Source: Isoptericola sp. AK164 (GTDB lineage: Bacteria; Actinomycetota; Actinomycetes; Actinomycetales; Cellulomonadaceae). From it: a DNA stretch of 64,000 nt. The translations under genes and the position numbers were made by a program. Below, in pieces: positions 53,485 through 62,980 of this stretch. The stretch spans positions 2,542,001-2,606,000 of the forward strand of contig NZ_CP119106.1 in assembly GCF_029643425.1 (NCBI RefSeq), read 5' to 3'. The notes beneath the pieces were generated by a model. That model was not told the origin of the DNA and searched no databases. It was given only the letters and a program-made list of their open reading frames with translations. Position 1 is the first letter of the stretch; the number at the start of each line of letters is the position of its first letter.

Positions 53485-55545
53485 GTGCCCGACGTCACCT
53501 CCGCCCGACCGCGGCACGCCCGCCACCACTCCCCCGACGCCTCGGGCCACATCGTCGAGCTCCACGGGCTGCGCGGTCTTGCCCTCGGCCTGGTGGTCCT
53601 GTTCCACCTGTTCGGCAACGGTCGCGTCTCCGGCGGCGTCGACGTGTTCCTGGTCATCTCCGGGTTCCTCGTCACCCGCTCGCTCGTGCGTCGCGCCGAC
53701 GGGCCCGGCATCCGGCTGGGGCAGCACCTCGGCCGCACCGCCGCGCGACTCGTCCCCCCGGCCCTGGCGACCTTCGCGGGCGTCGCCCTGCTCGCCGCGG
53801 TGCTCCTGCCGCCCGCGCAGATGATCGACGTCGGCCGCGAGATCGTCGCCTCGGCGCTGTACGTCGAGAACTGGGCGCTGATCGCCTTCCAGCTCGACTA
53901 CGGGGCGGCCGGACCGACCGCCAGCCCGCTCCAGCACTTCTGGTCGCTGTCGGTCCAGGGGCAGTTCTTCCTGCTGTGGCCGCTCGCCGTGATGGCGCTC
54001 GCCGTGGTCGCCCGCCGCGCGGGCTCGACGACCGGCCAGGTCACGGCCTGGTTCGTGGCGGCGACGACGACCGCGTCCTTCGCCTACGCCGTCCACCTGA
54101 CCGCGGTCGACCAGCAGGTGGCGTACTTCGACTCCGTCGCACGGTACTGGGAGCTCGGTGCCGGGGCGCTGCTGGCGCTGGCGGCACCGCACCTCCGTCT
54201 GCCGCACGTCCTGCGCGCGGGGATGTCGTGGCTGGGTCTCCTGCTCATCGGCAGCGCCGGCCTGCTCGTCGACGGGGCGCGGCTCTACCCCGGCCCCTGG
54301 ACCCTGTGGCCGGTGCTGGGTGCTCTGCTGGTCCTGGCCGGCGCGGGTTCCACCGCGTCGTGGAGCCCGCGCCGCGCGCTGCAGGTCCGCCCGCTGCGCT
54401 TCGCCGCCGACATCTCGTACCCGCTGTACCTGTGGCACTGGCCGCTCCTGGTCTTCTACCTCCGAGCCCGGGGGTACGAGCAGGTCGGGTGGCGGGGCGC
54501 CGCGGCACTGCTGGCCCTCTCGGTCCTCCTGGCCTGGCTCACGCACCGCCTCGTCGCGACGCCCACGCGTGACCGGTCGTACCGGGTGGGCCCTCGACGG
54601 ACACTGCTGGCCGCTGCGGTGTCGACCGCCCTGGTGGTCGCCACGGGGACCGGCGTCGTCGCCGCCATGGAGCACCGGCAGCAGGCCGCCCTGGCGCAGC
54701 TGACCTCGGTGTCGCCGGAGCACCCCGGTGCCGCCGCGCTCGCCGCGGACGCGGACGACTCCCGGCCGTGGCGTGCCGGGTACCGCCCCTCGGCGGAGCA
54801 CGGGAGCGCCGACAAGCCCGCGATCATCGACGCCGACGACTGCATCCAGAAGGCCGGGGACGGCCGCGGCCGCGACGAGCTGCACGTCTGCTCGGTGCAC
54901 CGACCGCCGACCCCCGCGCGGCACGTCGTGATCGCCGGGGGGTCGCACTCGTACCAGTGGGAGCCGGCGCTGACGAGCATCGCCGAGCAGCAGGGGTGGG
55001 AGCTGACCGTCCTCGGGAAGGGCGGGTGCCGGCTCGCCGTGCGGGACGCCGGCGACGACTGCGCCCGCTGGGCGGCGGACGCGCTGGACGAGATCGTCCG
55101 CCTCGCCCCGGACGCCGTGGTCGTCACCGGGACGCAGACCCGGGCCGGGGCACCGCATCCGGGCGAGACCGTCGAGGACGAGCAGGTGCACGCGTGGCAG
55201 GAGCTGCAGGCGCACGACATCCCGGTGGTCGCGGTCCGCGACAACCCGCGCTTCGACGTCGACCCGCCCGACTGCGTCGGGCGGCACGGGCCCGCTTCCG
55301 AGCGGTGCACCGTCGCCCGGCCCCACGTCCTCGCGCCGAGCAACCCGCTGACGACGGCGACCGTTCCGGACAACGTGCACCCGGTCGACATGAGCCCGTG
55401 GCTGTGCCTCGATGACGAGTGCCCGGCCGTGGTCGGCAACGTGCTCGTCTACCGCGACGACGACCACCTCACGGCGACCTACGTCCGCACGCTCGCGCCG
55501 TACCTGCGGACGGCCGTGCAGGACGCGGTGCCGTCACTGTTCTGA
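53485..55545 (+). CDS. Acyltransferase 3 with C-terminal SGNH domain (OafA-type)
   Basis: 686 residues. The N-terminal 380 or so form a ten-helix acyltransferase-3 domain (VELHGLRGLALGLVVLFHLF, VSGGVDVFLVISGFLVTRSL, SPLQHFWSLSVQGQFFLLWP). After a short linker, an extracytosolic SGNH domain has the nucleophile in VIAGGSHSYQWEPAL and the Asp-x-x-His pair in YRDDDHLTATYVRTL, so it looks catalytically intact. Such two-domain enzymes O-acetylate surface polysaccharides. GTG 53485 has AGGAG upstream. It borders the sulfotransferase locus and could decorate the same polymer. Confidence 0.9.
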   Translation: MPDVTSARPRHARHHSPDASGHIVELHGLRGLALGLVVLFHLFGNGRVSGGVDVFLVISGFLVTRSLVRRADGPGIRLGQHLGRTAARLVPPALATFAGVALLAAVLLPPAQMIDVGREIVASALYVENWALIAFQLDYGAAGPTASPLQHFWSLSVQGQFFLLWPLAVMALAVVARRAGSTTGQVTAWFVAATTTASFAYAVHLTAVDQQVAYFDSVARYWELGAGALLALAAPHLRLPHVLRAGMSWLGLLLIGSAGLLVDGARLYPGPWTLWPVLGALLVLAGAGSTASWSPRRALQVRPLRFAADISYPLYLWHWPLLVFYLRARGYEQVGWRGAAALLALSVLLAWLTHRLVATPTRDRSYRVGPRRTLLAAAVSTALVVATGTGVVAAMEHRQQAALAQLTSVSPEHPGAAALAADADDSRPWRAGYRPSAEHGSADKPAIIDADDCIQKAGDGRGRDELHVCSVHRPPTPARHVVIAGGSHSYQWEPALTSIAEQQGWELTVLGKGGCRLAVRDAGDDCARWAADALDEIVRLAPDAVVVTGTQTRAGAPHPGETVEDEQVHAWQELQAHDIPVVAVRDNPRFDVDPPDCVGRHGPASERCTVARPHVLAPSNPLTTATVPDNVHPVDMSPWLCLDDECPAVVGNVLVYRDDDHLTATYVRTLAPYLRTAVQDAVPSLF

Positions 55546-55573
55546 CCTGGCCGGCCGCTGCGTCCGGGTCGCG

Positions 55574-56632
55574 TCAGCGACGCCCCCACACGCTCCGCAG
55601 CCGGTCGGCTGCGGCACGGGAGGCCCCCCGCACCGTCCGCCGCTCGAGCGCTGCCTCGAGCTCGGCGACCCGGCCCCGGAGCTGCCGGATCTCCTCGTCG
55701 GTGGCGGCACGCTCCCGGCGGACCTGCCGACCCGCGAGCGCGATGTCGGCCAGCCGCTGCCCGGTCGCCACCCGGGCGGCGATGTCCTTGAACGCGTCTG
55801 CGGACCACTCGGGGTCCTTGGCCAGCACCGTGTCGAAGTCCCACAGGTGCCCGAACCGCGCGAGATCGTCCGCGTAGAGCCGGTCGAGCGTCTCCCGGAC
55901 CTCGGTGGGGAAGAGCCGGCCCGCCACGGGCAGCGGCGTCTCGTTCTCGCGCGCGAGCGGACCGATCTCGCCCCGGTGGCCCTGCTCTCCCACGTGCGCA
56001 CCGAGGTCCGTGAGCAGCTTGGGGATCTCGGAGGTCTGGTACAGGTGGCTGTACGGCACCGTGTCCTCGTTGAGGAGCGACACCTGGGGGCGGAAGTGGA
56101 CGTCGCCGAACACGCGGGAGCCCTGCGGCGAGTCGAGCAGCCGGACGAAGGCGGCGAAGTCCTCGACGACGTCCTGGGTGCTCCCGGGAACACGAGGGAG
56201 CCACGGTGCGTCCCGGAACTTGTCGAACGAGTGGCGCGGGTTGCCGATGAGGAACTTCGACTGCCACGCCGACCAGACCCGCAGCCGGGGGTCGCGCACC
56301 ACGGCGAAGACGAACCAGCCGTTCTCCGGGGAGATCTGCGCACGCAGCTCGGGGTCCACCGAGACCAGCGAGTCCACCCCGCTCCACGCCGACTTGCGGT
56401 GGATCGTCTGCTGGCGCGTCGGTGCGAGGTTCATGACCTGGTGGAAGCGCTGCGGGTCCTTGCCCGTGAGCTCGGCCATCAGCCACTTGAGGCTGGTGCT
56501 GGCGTTCTTCGCGACGTTGACGAAGACGACCCGGTGGTCGGGCAGGACCCACGAGTTCCACACGTCGCCGGCGTCACCGGCGTCGCGGGGCGCGTCGTCC
56601 CGGGTCTCGATACGCCGGCGCTGCTCACTCAT
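55574..56632 (-). CDS. Sulfotransferase, type A (with C-terminal coiled coil)
   Basis: 352 residues, no signal peptide. The 5'-phosphosulfate loop is VFVNVAKNASTSLKWLM (about 36-52). The 3'-phosphate site is FVFAVVRDPRLRVWSAWQSK near residues 108-127. This is the layout of PAPS-dependent carbohydrate sulfotransferases of the sulfotransfer_2 type. A C-terminal coiled coil (EEIRQLRGRVAELEAALERR) and basic end may tether it to a complex. It is a paralogue of the 59457-60500 product. ATG 56632 is chosen to match that paralogue's N-terminus. It is divergent from the CDP-glycerol transferase fusion. The acceptor is unknown. Confidence 0.85.
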   Translation of the reverse strand: MSEQRRRIETRDDAPRDAGDAGDVWNSWVLPDHRVVFVNVAKNASTSLKWLMAELTGKDPQRFHQVMNLAPTRQQTIHRKSAWSGVDSLVSVDPELRAQISPENGWFVFAVVRDPRLRVWSAWQSKFLIGNPRHSFDKFRDAPWLPRVPGSTQDVVEDFAAFVRLLDSPQGSRVFGDVHFRPQVSLLNEDTVPYSHLYQTSEIPKLLTDLGAHVGEQGHRGEIGPLARENETPLPVAGRLFPTEVRETLDRLYADDLARFGHLWDFDTVLAKDPEWSADAFKDIAARVATGQRLADIALAGRQVRRERAATDEEIRQLRGRVAELEAALERRTVRGASRAAADRLRSVWGRR

Positions 56633-56711
56633 CTCGCTGGTGCCTCTCTCGTCGGTCCGCAGGGCCCGGGGAGGGACGCGTGCGCGTCCACCGTCCGGGT
56701 GGAGGAACCCG

Positions 56712-56717
56712 AGTCTA
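56712..56717 (-). promoter_or_regulatory. Candidate -10 element for the type A sulfotransferase gene
   Basis: TAGACT on the minus strand, about 80 bases upstream of its start. The same hexamer appears for the divergent gene at 56771-56776. No -35 boxes recognised. Confidence 0.4.
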
Positions 56718-56770
56718 GGGGTTTCCGGCGGCCACCCCGGAGAACCTGCCACCACTCCGGGCCAGCACGC

Positions 56771-56776
56771 TAGACT
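56771..56776 (+). promoter_or_regulatory. Candidate -10 element for the CDP-glycerol transferase fusion gene
   Basis: TAGACT about 75 bases upstream of ATG 56851, with GGAGG in the leader. Confidence 0.4.
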
Positions 56777-56850
56777 CCCTGGGTTGCTCCGGGCGGCCGT
56801 CGCGCTCCCGCCCGCTGCACGGAACCCGAGACCCGGCTGGGAGGCCTTGC

Positions 56851-59430
56851 ATGTCGTTCAAGCAGGCGATCGACAAGTCGCGCGAACGGTACTCGCGCGC
56901 GGTCGACTTCGAGTCGCATGCTTTCTGGCGGTCCCGTCCGATCGTGCCGGGAACCGTCCTGTACGAGTCCTTCTCCGGCAACGGCATGCTCTGCAACCCC
57001 CGGGCCGTCTTCGAGATGCTGCTCGAGGACCCCGCCTACCGCTCGTTGACCCACGTCTGGGCGCTCGACTCGACCGAGGCGATCGACGCGGCACGCTCCC
57101 GGTGGCCCGACCGGGTCCGCTTCGTCCTCAAGGAGTCGAGGGCCTACTACCGCGCCCTGGCCACCTCCCAGTACCTCGTCAACAACGCGACCTTCCCCCC
57201 GCAGTTCAGCAAGCGGGAGGGCCAGACGTACCTCAACACCTGGCACGGCACCCCGTTGAAGAAGATGGGGTACGACATGGCCGAGGGTGGGAGCAGCTCG
57301 CGCAACATCGTGCGCAACTTCGTCATGGCGGACTACCTGGTCTCCTCGAGCCCGTTCATGACGGAGCAGATGTACGCCGCCGGCTACAAGCTGCGCGGGA
57401 TCTTCCGCGGCGAGATCCTCGAGAGCGGTCAGCCCCGCACCGACGTGCAGCTCACCGAGGGCGCCGGGGTCCGGGCGCGCCGGCAGCTGGCCGAGGCGGG
57501 CCTCGACGTCGAGGGTCGCCGGGTCGTGCTCTACGCGCCCACCTGGCGAGGATCGTTCTACGCGCCGGCCGACGAGACGAAGCAGCTCCTCGAGGTCGTC
57601 GAGTCGTTGCAGACCCGTCTCGGCGATGCGTACCGGGTGCTGCTCAAGACGCACCAGGTCGCCTACGGGTTCGCCCGCTCCTCGGGATCCGGCCGCGACG
57701 TCGTCGTGCCGAACGACATCCCCACGAACGTCGTGCTCTCCGCCACGGACCTGCTGGTCACCGACTACTCCAGCATCTTCTTCGACGTGCTGCCGACGCG
57801 GACGCCGATCGTCCACTTCGCGCCGGACGCCGCGCACTACGGCGGCGCGCGTGGGCTGTACGAGGACCTCGACGCCCTTCCCGGTCCTGTGGCGACGACG
57901 CGGACCGAGCTCGGCGAGGCCGTGCTGCGGCTGGCCGAGGAGGGGCTCGACGGGCTCGAGCCCGATCGACGGGCGAACTACGACCGCTTCGTGGCCACCT
58001 ATGCCCCGCACGACGACGGCGGAGCGACGAGGCGCGTCGTCGACACCGTGTTCGGCGGCCGACCGGCCGGGGTCGTGCACCGTGACCTGGACGACGACGG
58101 CCGGACGTCGCTCCTCGTCTACCTCGGCGGGCTCCGGTCGAACGGCATCACGACCTCCGTCCTGAACCTCCTGTCGGCGATCGACCCCGACAGGTACGAC
58201 GTCTCGGCCTTCTACGGACCGCCGCAGACGCAGGACGAGATGCAGAACGAGGCACGCATCCCGTCCACGGTCCGGCTGTTCCCCCGCGTCGGCGGGTTCA
58301 ACGGTTCCAAGCGGCTGCGCAACGCCCGGCGCGCGCTGTTCAACGGACTCGACCAGACGCACTCCCGCGTCAGCCGGCAGCGGATGCAGCCCTACTTCGA
58401 GGACGAGTGGCACCGCTGCTTCGGCGACTCGCGCTTCGACCACGTCGTCGACTTCTCCGGTTACGGCCCGATGTGGCCGAACATCCTGCTCGCCGCGCCG
58501 ACCGGCCACAAGTCCATCTGGCTGCACAACGACGTCCTGGCCGACGCGCAGCGCGAGGTCGACGGCAAGCGCAACCTCGAGCAGCTGCTGCACGCCGTGT
58601 TCTCCACCTACGACCGCTTCGACTCGCTCGTCTCGGTGTCCGAGGAGCTGGCCCGGATCAACGCGTCGAAGCTCTCGGACCGTGCCCCCGCGGAGAAGTT
58701 CACCTACGCGCGCAACCTCATGGACGCGGAGCGGGTACGCCGCATGGCCGGCACGGACGTCGACGGCTCGCCGCGCCGTCCAGTCGGACCGGACGAACGT
58801 CTGGGCAAGGACCTCGTGACAGACCTGCACACGTTGTCCGACCTGTACGGGGCGCACCGGGTCGACGAGGCGTGGACGCGTCAGCAGGTCGTCCGCGCCG
58901 CCTTCGGCCACCGCAAGGGCACCAGGTTCATCACCATGGGCCGGCTGTCGCCGGAGAAGAACCACGCACGGCTCGTCCAGGCGTTCGCCACGGTCGTCGC
59001 CGCGGAGCCGGACAGCCAGCTGGCGATCCTGGGCGGCGGCCCCCTCCTGCCCGCGCTCGAGAAGCAGGTCGCGAGCCTCGGCCTCCAGGACAACGTCCGG
59101 CTGACCGGCTTCCAACCCAACCCGTACGCGGCGCTGGGCGAGGCGGACTGCTTCGTCCTGTCCAGCGACTACGAGGGCCAGCCGATGGTCATCCTCGAGG
59201 CTCGGACCCTCGGCGTCCCCGTCATCACGACGGAGTTCGGGTCCGCGAAGGGAGCGCTGGCCGACGACGAGGGTCTCCGCGTGCCCCGGGACGCCGACGC
59301 CCTCGCCCAGGGGATGCTGACGTTCATCCGGTCGGGCGTCCCCCAGCGTCCGTTCGACACCGCGGCCTACAACCGCGAGGCTCTCCGAGAGTTCTTCGCC
59401 GCGGTCGGTGCGACCGGCCGCGGCCACTGA
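56851..59430 (+). CDS. CDP-glycerol glycerophosphotransferase fused to GT4 glycosyltransferase
   Basis: 859 residues, two enzymes in one chain. The N-terminal part (about 35-400) is a TagB/TagF-type glycerophosphotransferase: YLNTWHGTPLKKMGYDMAEG at 127-146, SGQPRTDVQ, VLYAPTWRGSFY near 225 and LLVTDYSSIFFDVLPTRTPI near 300. From about 418 a GT4 domain begins (TSLLVYLGGLRSNGITTSVL) and ends with FITMGRLSPEKNHARLVQAF, AILGGGPLLPALEKQVAS and the sugar-nucleotide site SSDYEGQPMVILEARTLGV. It should add glycerol phosphate and a sugar to a growing wall polymer at the inner membrane face. No membrane helix is seen. ATG 56851 has GGAGG upstream. Confidence 0.93.
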   Translation: MSFKQAIDKSRERYSRAVDFESHAFWRSRPIVPGTVLYESFSGNGMLCNPRAVFEMLLEDPAYRSLTHVWALDSTEAIDAARSRWPDRVRFVLKESRAYYRALATSQYLVNNATFPPQFSKREGQTYLNTWHGTPLKKMGYDMAEGGSSSRNIVRNFVMADYLVSSSPFMTEQMYAAGYKLRGIFRGEILESGQPRTDVQLTEGAGVRARRQLAEAGLDVEGRRVVLYAPTWRGSFYAPADETKQLLEVVESLQTRLGDAYRVLLKTHQVAYGFARSSGSGRDVVVPNDIPTNVVLSATDLLVTDYSSIFFDVLPTRTPIVHFAPDAAHYGGARGLYEDLDALPGPVATTRTELGEAVLRLAEEGLDGLEPDRRANYDRFVATYAPHDDGGATRRVVDTVFGGRPAGVVHRDLDDDGRTSLLVYLGGLRSNGITTSVLNLLSAIDPDRYDVSAFYGPPQTQDEMQNEARIPSTVRLFPRVGGFNGSKRLRNARRALFNGLDQTHSRVSRQRMQPYFEDEWHRCFGDSRFDHVVDFSGYGPMWPNILLAAPTGHKSIWLHNDVLADAQREVDGKRNLEQLLHAVFSTYDRFDSLVSVSEELARINASKLSDRAPAEKFTYARNLMDAERVRRMAGTDVDGSPRRPVGPDERLGKDLVTDLHTLSDLYGAHRVDEAWTRQQVVRAAFGHRKGTRFITMGRLSPEKNHARLVQAFATVVAAEPDSQLAILGGGPLLPALEKQVASLGLQDNVRLTGFQPNPYAALGEADCFVLSSDYEGQPMVILEARTLGVPVITTEFGSAKGALADDEGLRVPRDADALAQGMLTFIRSGVPQRPFDTAAYNREALREFFAAVGATGRGH

Positions 59431-59456
59431 CCTTCCCGACCGACGGAGCAGAGTCC

Positions 59457-60500
59457 ATGTCCGAGCCCCACGTCGAGCTGACGACGGCCAACGCGCCGAC
59501 CAACTCGTTCGTCATCCCCGACAAGCGGATCGTCTACATGTCGGTCACGAAGGCCGCCTGCACGAGCATGCGGTGGATGGTCGCCGACCTGGCCGGGGAG
59601 GACCCCGAGTCCTTCCTGCACGGCACCGGCGCGACCCAGACCCAGCTCATGACGATCCACGGTGGTCGGGGGCGCTGGCAGCACACCCCCACGCTCGCCC
59701 AGCTCGACCCCGCCGTGCTCCGCGAGATCCGTCCCGACAACGGGTGGTTCGTGTTCGCCGTCGTCCGCAACCCGTGGAGCAGGCTCTGGTCGGCCTGGCA
59801 GTCGAAGTTCCTCGTCCAGCACGCGTTCTACCGGCGGACGTACGCCGACGAGCCGTTCTTCCCCCGTCAGCCGGAGAGTCCGCAGGACGTCGTCGAGGAC
59901 TTCCAGTCGTTCGTCGCGGCCCGCCCGTGGCTCCAGCACCCGGTGCTGACCAAGGACGCCCACTTCCGGACGCAGTCGCGCTCGGTGGCCAAGGACCGCG
60001 TGCCCTACTCCCGCGTCTACGACGTGCGCGAGATCGGGACCCTGCTCTCCGACCTGCACACCCACCTCGAGGGCCTCGGCCAGGACCAGGAGCTGTACGT
60101 CCCGCGGGCGAACGAGACACCGCTGGCCCCCGTGCCGGGACTGTTCGACGGCGCGGCGACCGGCGTCGTCGAGGAGGCCTACGCGGCCGACCTGGAGACG
60201 TTCCCGGGCTGGTGGAGCGTGGACGACCTGAAGTGCGTCGACACCTGGTCGGACGACGCCCTGGCCAACATCCGGGCCCAGGTCGCGGCCAACGAGAGGA
60301 TCTCGGCGCTCAGCGTGCGCGCCCGGGAGATCCAGGGCTCGCTCAAGGAGACCCGCAAGGAGCTGTCACGGGCGCAGGCACGGATCGCGGCGCTGGAGGC
60401 CCCGAGGTCACCCGTCCGCGCCGCCGTCCACCGCGGCCGGTCGCTCGCCGGCCGGGTCGCGGGACGACTGCGGCCGTCCCGCCGCACGACCTCTCAGTAG
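59457..60500 (+). CDS. Sulfotransferase, type A (second copy)
   Basis: 347 residues, clearly related to the 55574-56632 product. PAPS loop IVYMSVTKAACTSMRWMV (about 25-42), 3'-phosphate site FVFAVVRNPWSRLWSAWQSK, shared HFRTQ/HFRPQ and VPYS segments, and again a C-terminal coiled coil (LKETRKELSRAQARIAALEA) with a basic end. It follows the fusion gene by 26 bases in the same direction with a GGAG site, so it is probably in its operon. Its stop overlaps the convergent gene by seven bases. Confidence 0.85.
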   Translation: MSEPHVELTTANAPTNSFVIPDKRIVYMSVTKAACTSMRWMVADLAGEDPESFLHGTGATQTQLMTIHGGRGRWQHTPTLAQLDPAVLREIRPDNGWFVFAVVRNPWSRLWSAWQSKFLVQHAFYRRTYADEPFFPRQPESPQDVVEDFQSFVAARPWLQHPVLTKDAHFRTQSRSVAKDRVPYSRVYDVREIGTLLSDLHTHLEGLGQDQELYVPRANETPLAPVPGLFDGAATGVVEEAYAADLETFPGWWSVDDLKCVDTWSDDALANIRAQVAANERISALSVRAREIQGSLKETRKELSRAQARIAALEAPRSPVRAAVHRGRSLAGRVAGRLRPSRRTTSQ

Positions 60501-61120
60501 CCGAACTGCTCGTAGTCGCTGCGGTAGAACTCCCGCAGCCCGCGGCGCAGGCGGTCGGAGACCTCGACGTCGGCCGTGGAGACGCCGGCGGCCTCCTCGG
60601 GCCGCTGCGCGCGGGGTACGGTCGATCCGACACCGAGGTCGTAGACGCTGTCGAGGCGCTCGATCGCGCGGTCGAGACCGTCCTCGTACCGGAAGACCTC
60701 GCTGCCGGGCACGTAGAACTCGCTCTGCGGCCGCAGGTGGTTGTCGTGCAGGTAGGGGTTCTCGAGGTAACCCTCCAACGCCCCGGCCGCCCACCGGTCG
60801 ACCGAGGCGGCGTCGGTGCGCAGGTCACGGTAGTTGCGCATCACGTACTCCGAGCGGAACCGGGCGACGGGATCCCGCACGACCATGAAGATCGCTGTGA
60901 ACCGGTCCAGACGCAGCTCGGCCTCCAGCGCCTCCCGGTGCATGTGCTGCGGGGACGCCCGGCGGTAGCCGTTGAACCAGGGGCCCTTGGTCCCGGACCG
61001 CCGGTCGCAGTAGCTCATCCGGTAGCCGCTGGACCGGAAGAGGTTCTCGATCGAGGTGCCCCCGGTCTTGGGGACGTGGACGAAGAGGACGCTCTTGTCG
61101 TCCCGGACGAAGACAGGCAC
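60494..61120 (-). CDS. Sulfotransferase, type B
   Basis: 208 residues. PAPS loop VLFVHVPKTGGTSIENLF (about 11-28), HMHREALEA, 3'-phosphate site FMVVRDPVARFRSEYVMR, and C-terminal LREFYRSDYEQFGY. It matches short sulfotransfer_2 proteins. GTG 61120 has AAAGGG seven bases upstream. It is a close paralogue of the 62981-63601 product. It lies downstream of the GT2 gene in one direction with it and the second type B gene. Confidence 0.85.
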   Translation of the reverse strand: MPVFVRDDKSVLFVHVPKTGGTSIENLFRSSGYRMSYCDRRSGTKGPWFNGYRRASPQHMHREALEAELRLDRFTAIFMVVRDPVARFRSEYVMRNYRDLRTDAASVDRWAAGALEGYLENPYLHDNHLRPQSEFYVPGSEVFRYEDGLDRAIERLDSVYDLGVGSTVPRAQRPEEAAGVSTADVEVSDRLRRGLREFYRSDYEQFGY

Positions 61121-61176
61121 CGTCGGCCCTTTCTGTGCTGCGGATGACGCTGACGAGAGCGCGTCGCCGGACGCGC

Positions 61177-62949
61177 TCAGCGGAAGAGGATCGCGCTGCG
61201 ACGCCCTTCGAGGACGACGCGCACCTGCTGGTCGGGCTCCCACCGCGCCCGGGTCGTCACGCGGACGCCCTTGCGGTCGACCCGTAGCCGGGCCGGCGAG
61301 AGCGAGCCGTCGATCTCCACCTCGGCGTCGATCGCCGTCCGGCCCCGCCCCACGACCTTCGGCAACGAGATCGTCGTCACGCCGAAGGACCGTGACACGT
61401 CGGCAGGGGTCGGCTGTCCCGTCCCGACGACGGTGCGGACCCGGGACCCCAGGTCGACGGCCAGGAACCCCGCCCTCGTACGGTAGACGACACCGGTCGT
61501 GCCGTCGAGGACGGCGCCGGAGGCGCGGTGGTGGAGCGCAGGGACGCGGTGCGTCGCGCCGAGGCCCAGGCCCGTCATGCGGAAGTACAGGTCCTGGACC
61601 TCCCGGTCCAGCGGGCCCCCGAGGGCCGCCGCGAGCGGGTCGACGACGGCCTCGGCCGTCAGGACGAGCGTCAGCTCCCCGTCGCTCTCCTGCGAGAACG
61701 TCGCCGACCCGGTGGTCGGCTGGATCCAGTCCACGCTCGAGTCCCGTCCGCGGACGACGACCTCGGGGACGAAGGTCGACGGGTCGGGGACGACCGCGCT
61801 GTCGCCGACAGCGGCCAGCAGCTCCTCCGGGAGCGCACGGACCACGCTGCCGCTCGCCTGCCGCCGGAACCGGACGGGCTCTCCCCGGCCGTCGACCAGC
61901 CGGGCCTCGACGGCCACGTGGAGCCCGTCCTCGGCCCACCGGGCCGAGGACGCCGTCGCCGCGAGCCGGGTCCCGTGGTCGATGCGCGAGAGCCGGACGA
62001 GCGCGTCGACCGCGCCCTGGCGCAGCAGGGTCGACCGGATCCGGTCGGCGGGGGTCAGCAGGCGGTCGATCTCGACGGGGAAGTACCGCAGCAGCCCGGT
62101 CACGCGGTCGATCAACCGGTCGCGGAAGTCGTCCGAGTACCGGTGGAAGCCACCGGCCAGTCGTTCGAGGATCCGGCTGCGATACCACCTGATCAGCAGC
62201 TGGTCCTTCTTCTCGGACGGAGGCATGGCGACCACCGGCTGCAGCGACGACTCGAAAGAGCTCCAGTAGACGTCGAAGTCGTAGCCCCCCTTGTGGCTGT
62301 TGTCGTCGTAGATCATCCAGCGGTAGCACGGGTAGTCCGCCAGGATCCCGATCCGGTCCGTCCGGGACCAGACCTCGGCGTTGTAGCTGAAGTCCTCGAG
62401 GCGGACCGGGCCCTCGGGGAACGCGATGCCGTGCTCCAGGAGGAAAGACCGCCGGTACAGCTTGTGGGGCGTGATGCACTGCAGCCGCTGCTGGTCGAGC
62501 CGGGTCCGCCCCTCCTGCGCCGGCCAGGACCGCCAGCCCGGGGTCAGCCACCCGGACACGACCTCCTTCGGGTGCACGACGTCCAGGTCGTGCCCCGCGG
62601 CGAACTCGTACATCCTGCGCAGCGCCTCGGGGAACAGGTAGTCGTCGTGGTCGGAGAAGAACACGAACTCCGCCTCCGTCGCGGCGACCGCGACGTTGCG
62701 CGGCCGCCCGGGCCACCCGGAGTTCGGGATCCGCTCGACGAAGACGTTCGGGTGCTCGGCCGCCACGGCCGCGAGCCGCTCGTAGGTGTCGTCGGTGGAG
62801 CCGTCGTCGACGAACCGCAGCTCCCAGTTCTCCGCGTCCCAGCGCTGGGCCAGGACCGACGCGATCAGGTCGTCCAGCTCAGGGGGCGAGTTGTAGGCCG
62901 CGACGACGACGCACACCTTGGGTCGCTGCTTCGTGGCGGGTGCGCTCAC
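61177..62949 (-). CDS. Family 2 glycosyltransferase with C-terminal extension
   Basis: 590 residues. The GT-A domain fills the first 280 or so: VCVVVAAYNSPPELDDLIAS, ELRFVDDGSTDDTYERLAAV and the metal-binding FFSDHDDYLFPEALRRMYEF. The rest is a beta-rich region of unknown type (VRFRRQASGSVVRALPEELL, VRVTTRARWEPDQQVRVVLE), as found in wall-polymer glycosyltransferases. No membrane helix. It sits between two type B sulfotransferase genes, all on the minus strand, and may build the sugar chain that they sulfate. Confidence 0.88.
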   Translation of the reverse strand: MSAPATKQRPKVCVVVAAYNSPPELDDLIASVLAQRWDAENWELRFVDDGSTDDTYERLAAVAAEHPNVFVERIPNSGWPGRPRNVAVAATEAEFVFFSDHDDYLFPEALRRMYEFAAGHDLDVVHPKEVVSGWLTPGWRSWPAQEGRTRLDQQRLQCITPHKLYRRSFLLEHGIAFPEGPVRLEDFSYNAEVWSRTDRIGILADYPCYRWMIYDDNSHKGGYDFDVYWSSFESSLQPVVAMPPSEKKDQLLIRWYRSRILERLAGGFHRYSDDFRDRLIDRVTGLLRYFPVEIDRLLTPADRIRSTLLRQGAVDALVRLSRIDHGTRLAATASSARWAEDGLHVAVEARLVDGRGEPVRFRRQASGSVVRALPEELLAAVGDSAVVPDPSTFVPEVVVRGRDSSVDWIQPTTGSATFSQESDGELTLVLTAEAVVDPLAAALGGPLDREVQDLYFRMTGLGLGATHRVPALHHRASGAVLDGTTGVVYRTRAGFLAVDLGSRVRTVVGTGQPTPADVSRSFGVTTISLPKVVGRGRTAIDAEVEIDGSLSPARLRVDRKGVRVTTRARWEPDQQVRVVLEGRRSAILFR

Positions 62950-62980
62950 GCCGTCCTCCTCGTGCGGTCGGGCGTCATCC

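Noticed and set aside
51427-55467. Long minus-strand open frame of about 1346 codons
   Set aside because: It lies entirely opposite the YoaK, gamma-glutamyltransferase and acyltransferase genes, which have clear family motifs. The antisense product is a His/Gly/Arg-rich sequence with no recognisable domain, as expected from GC-rich antisense frames.
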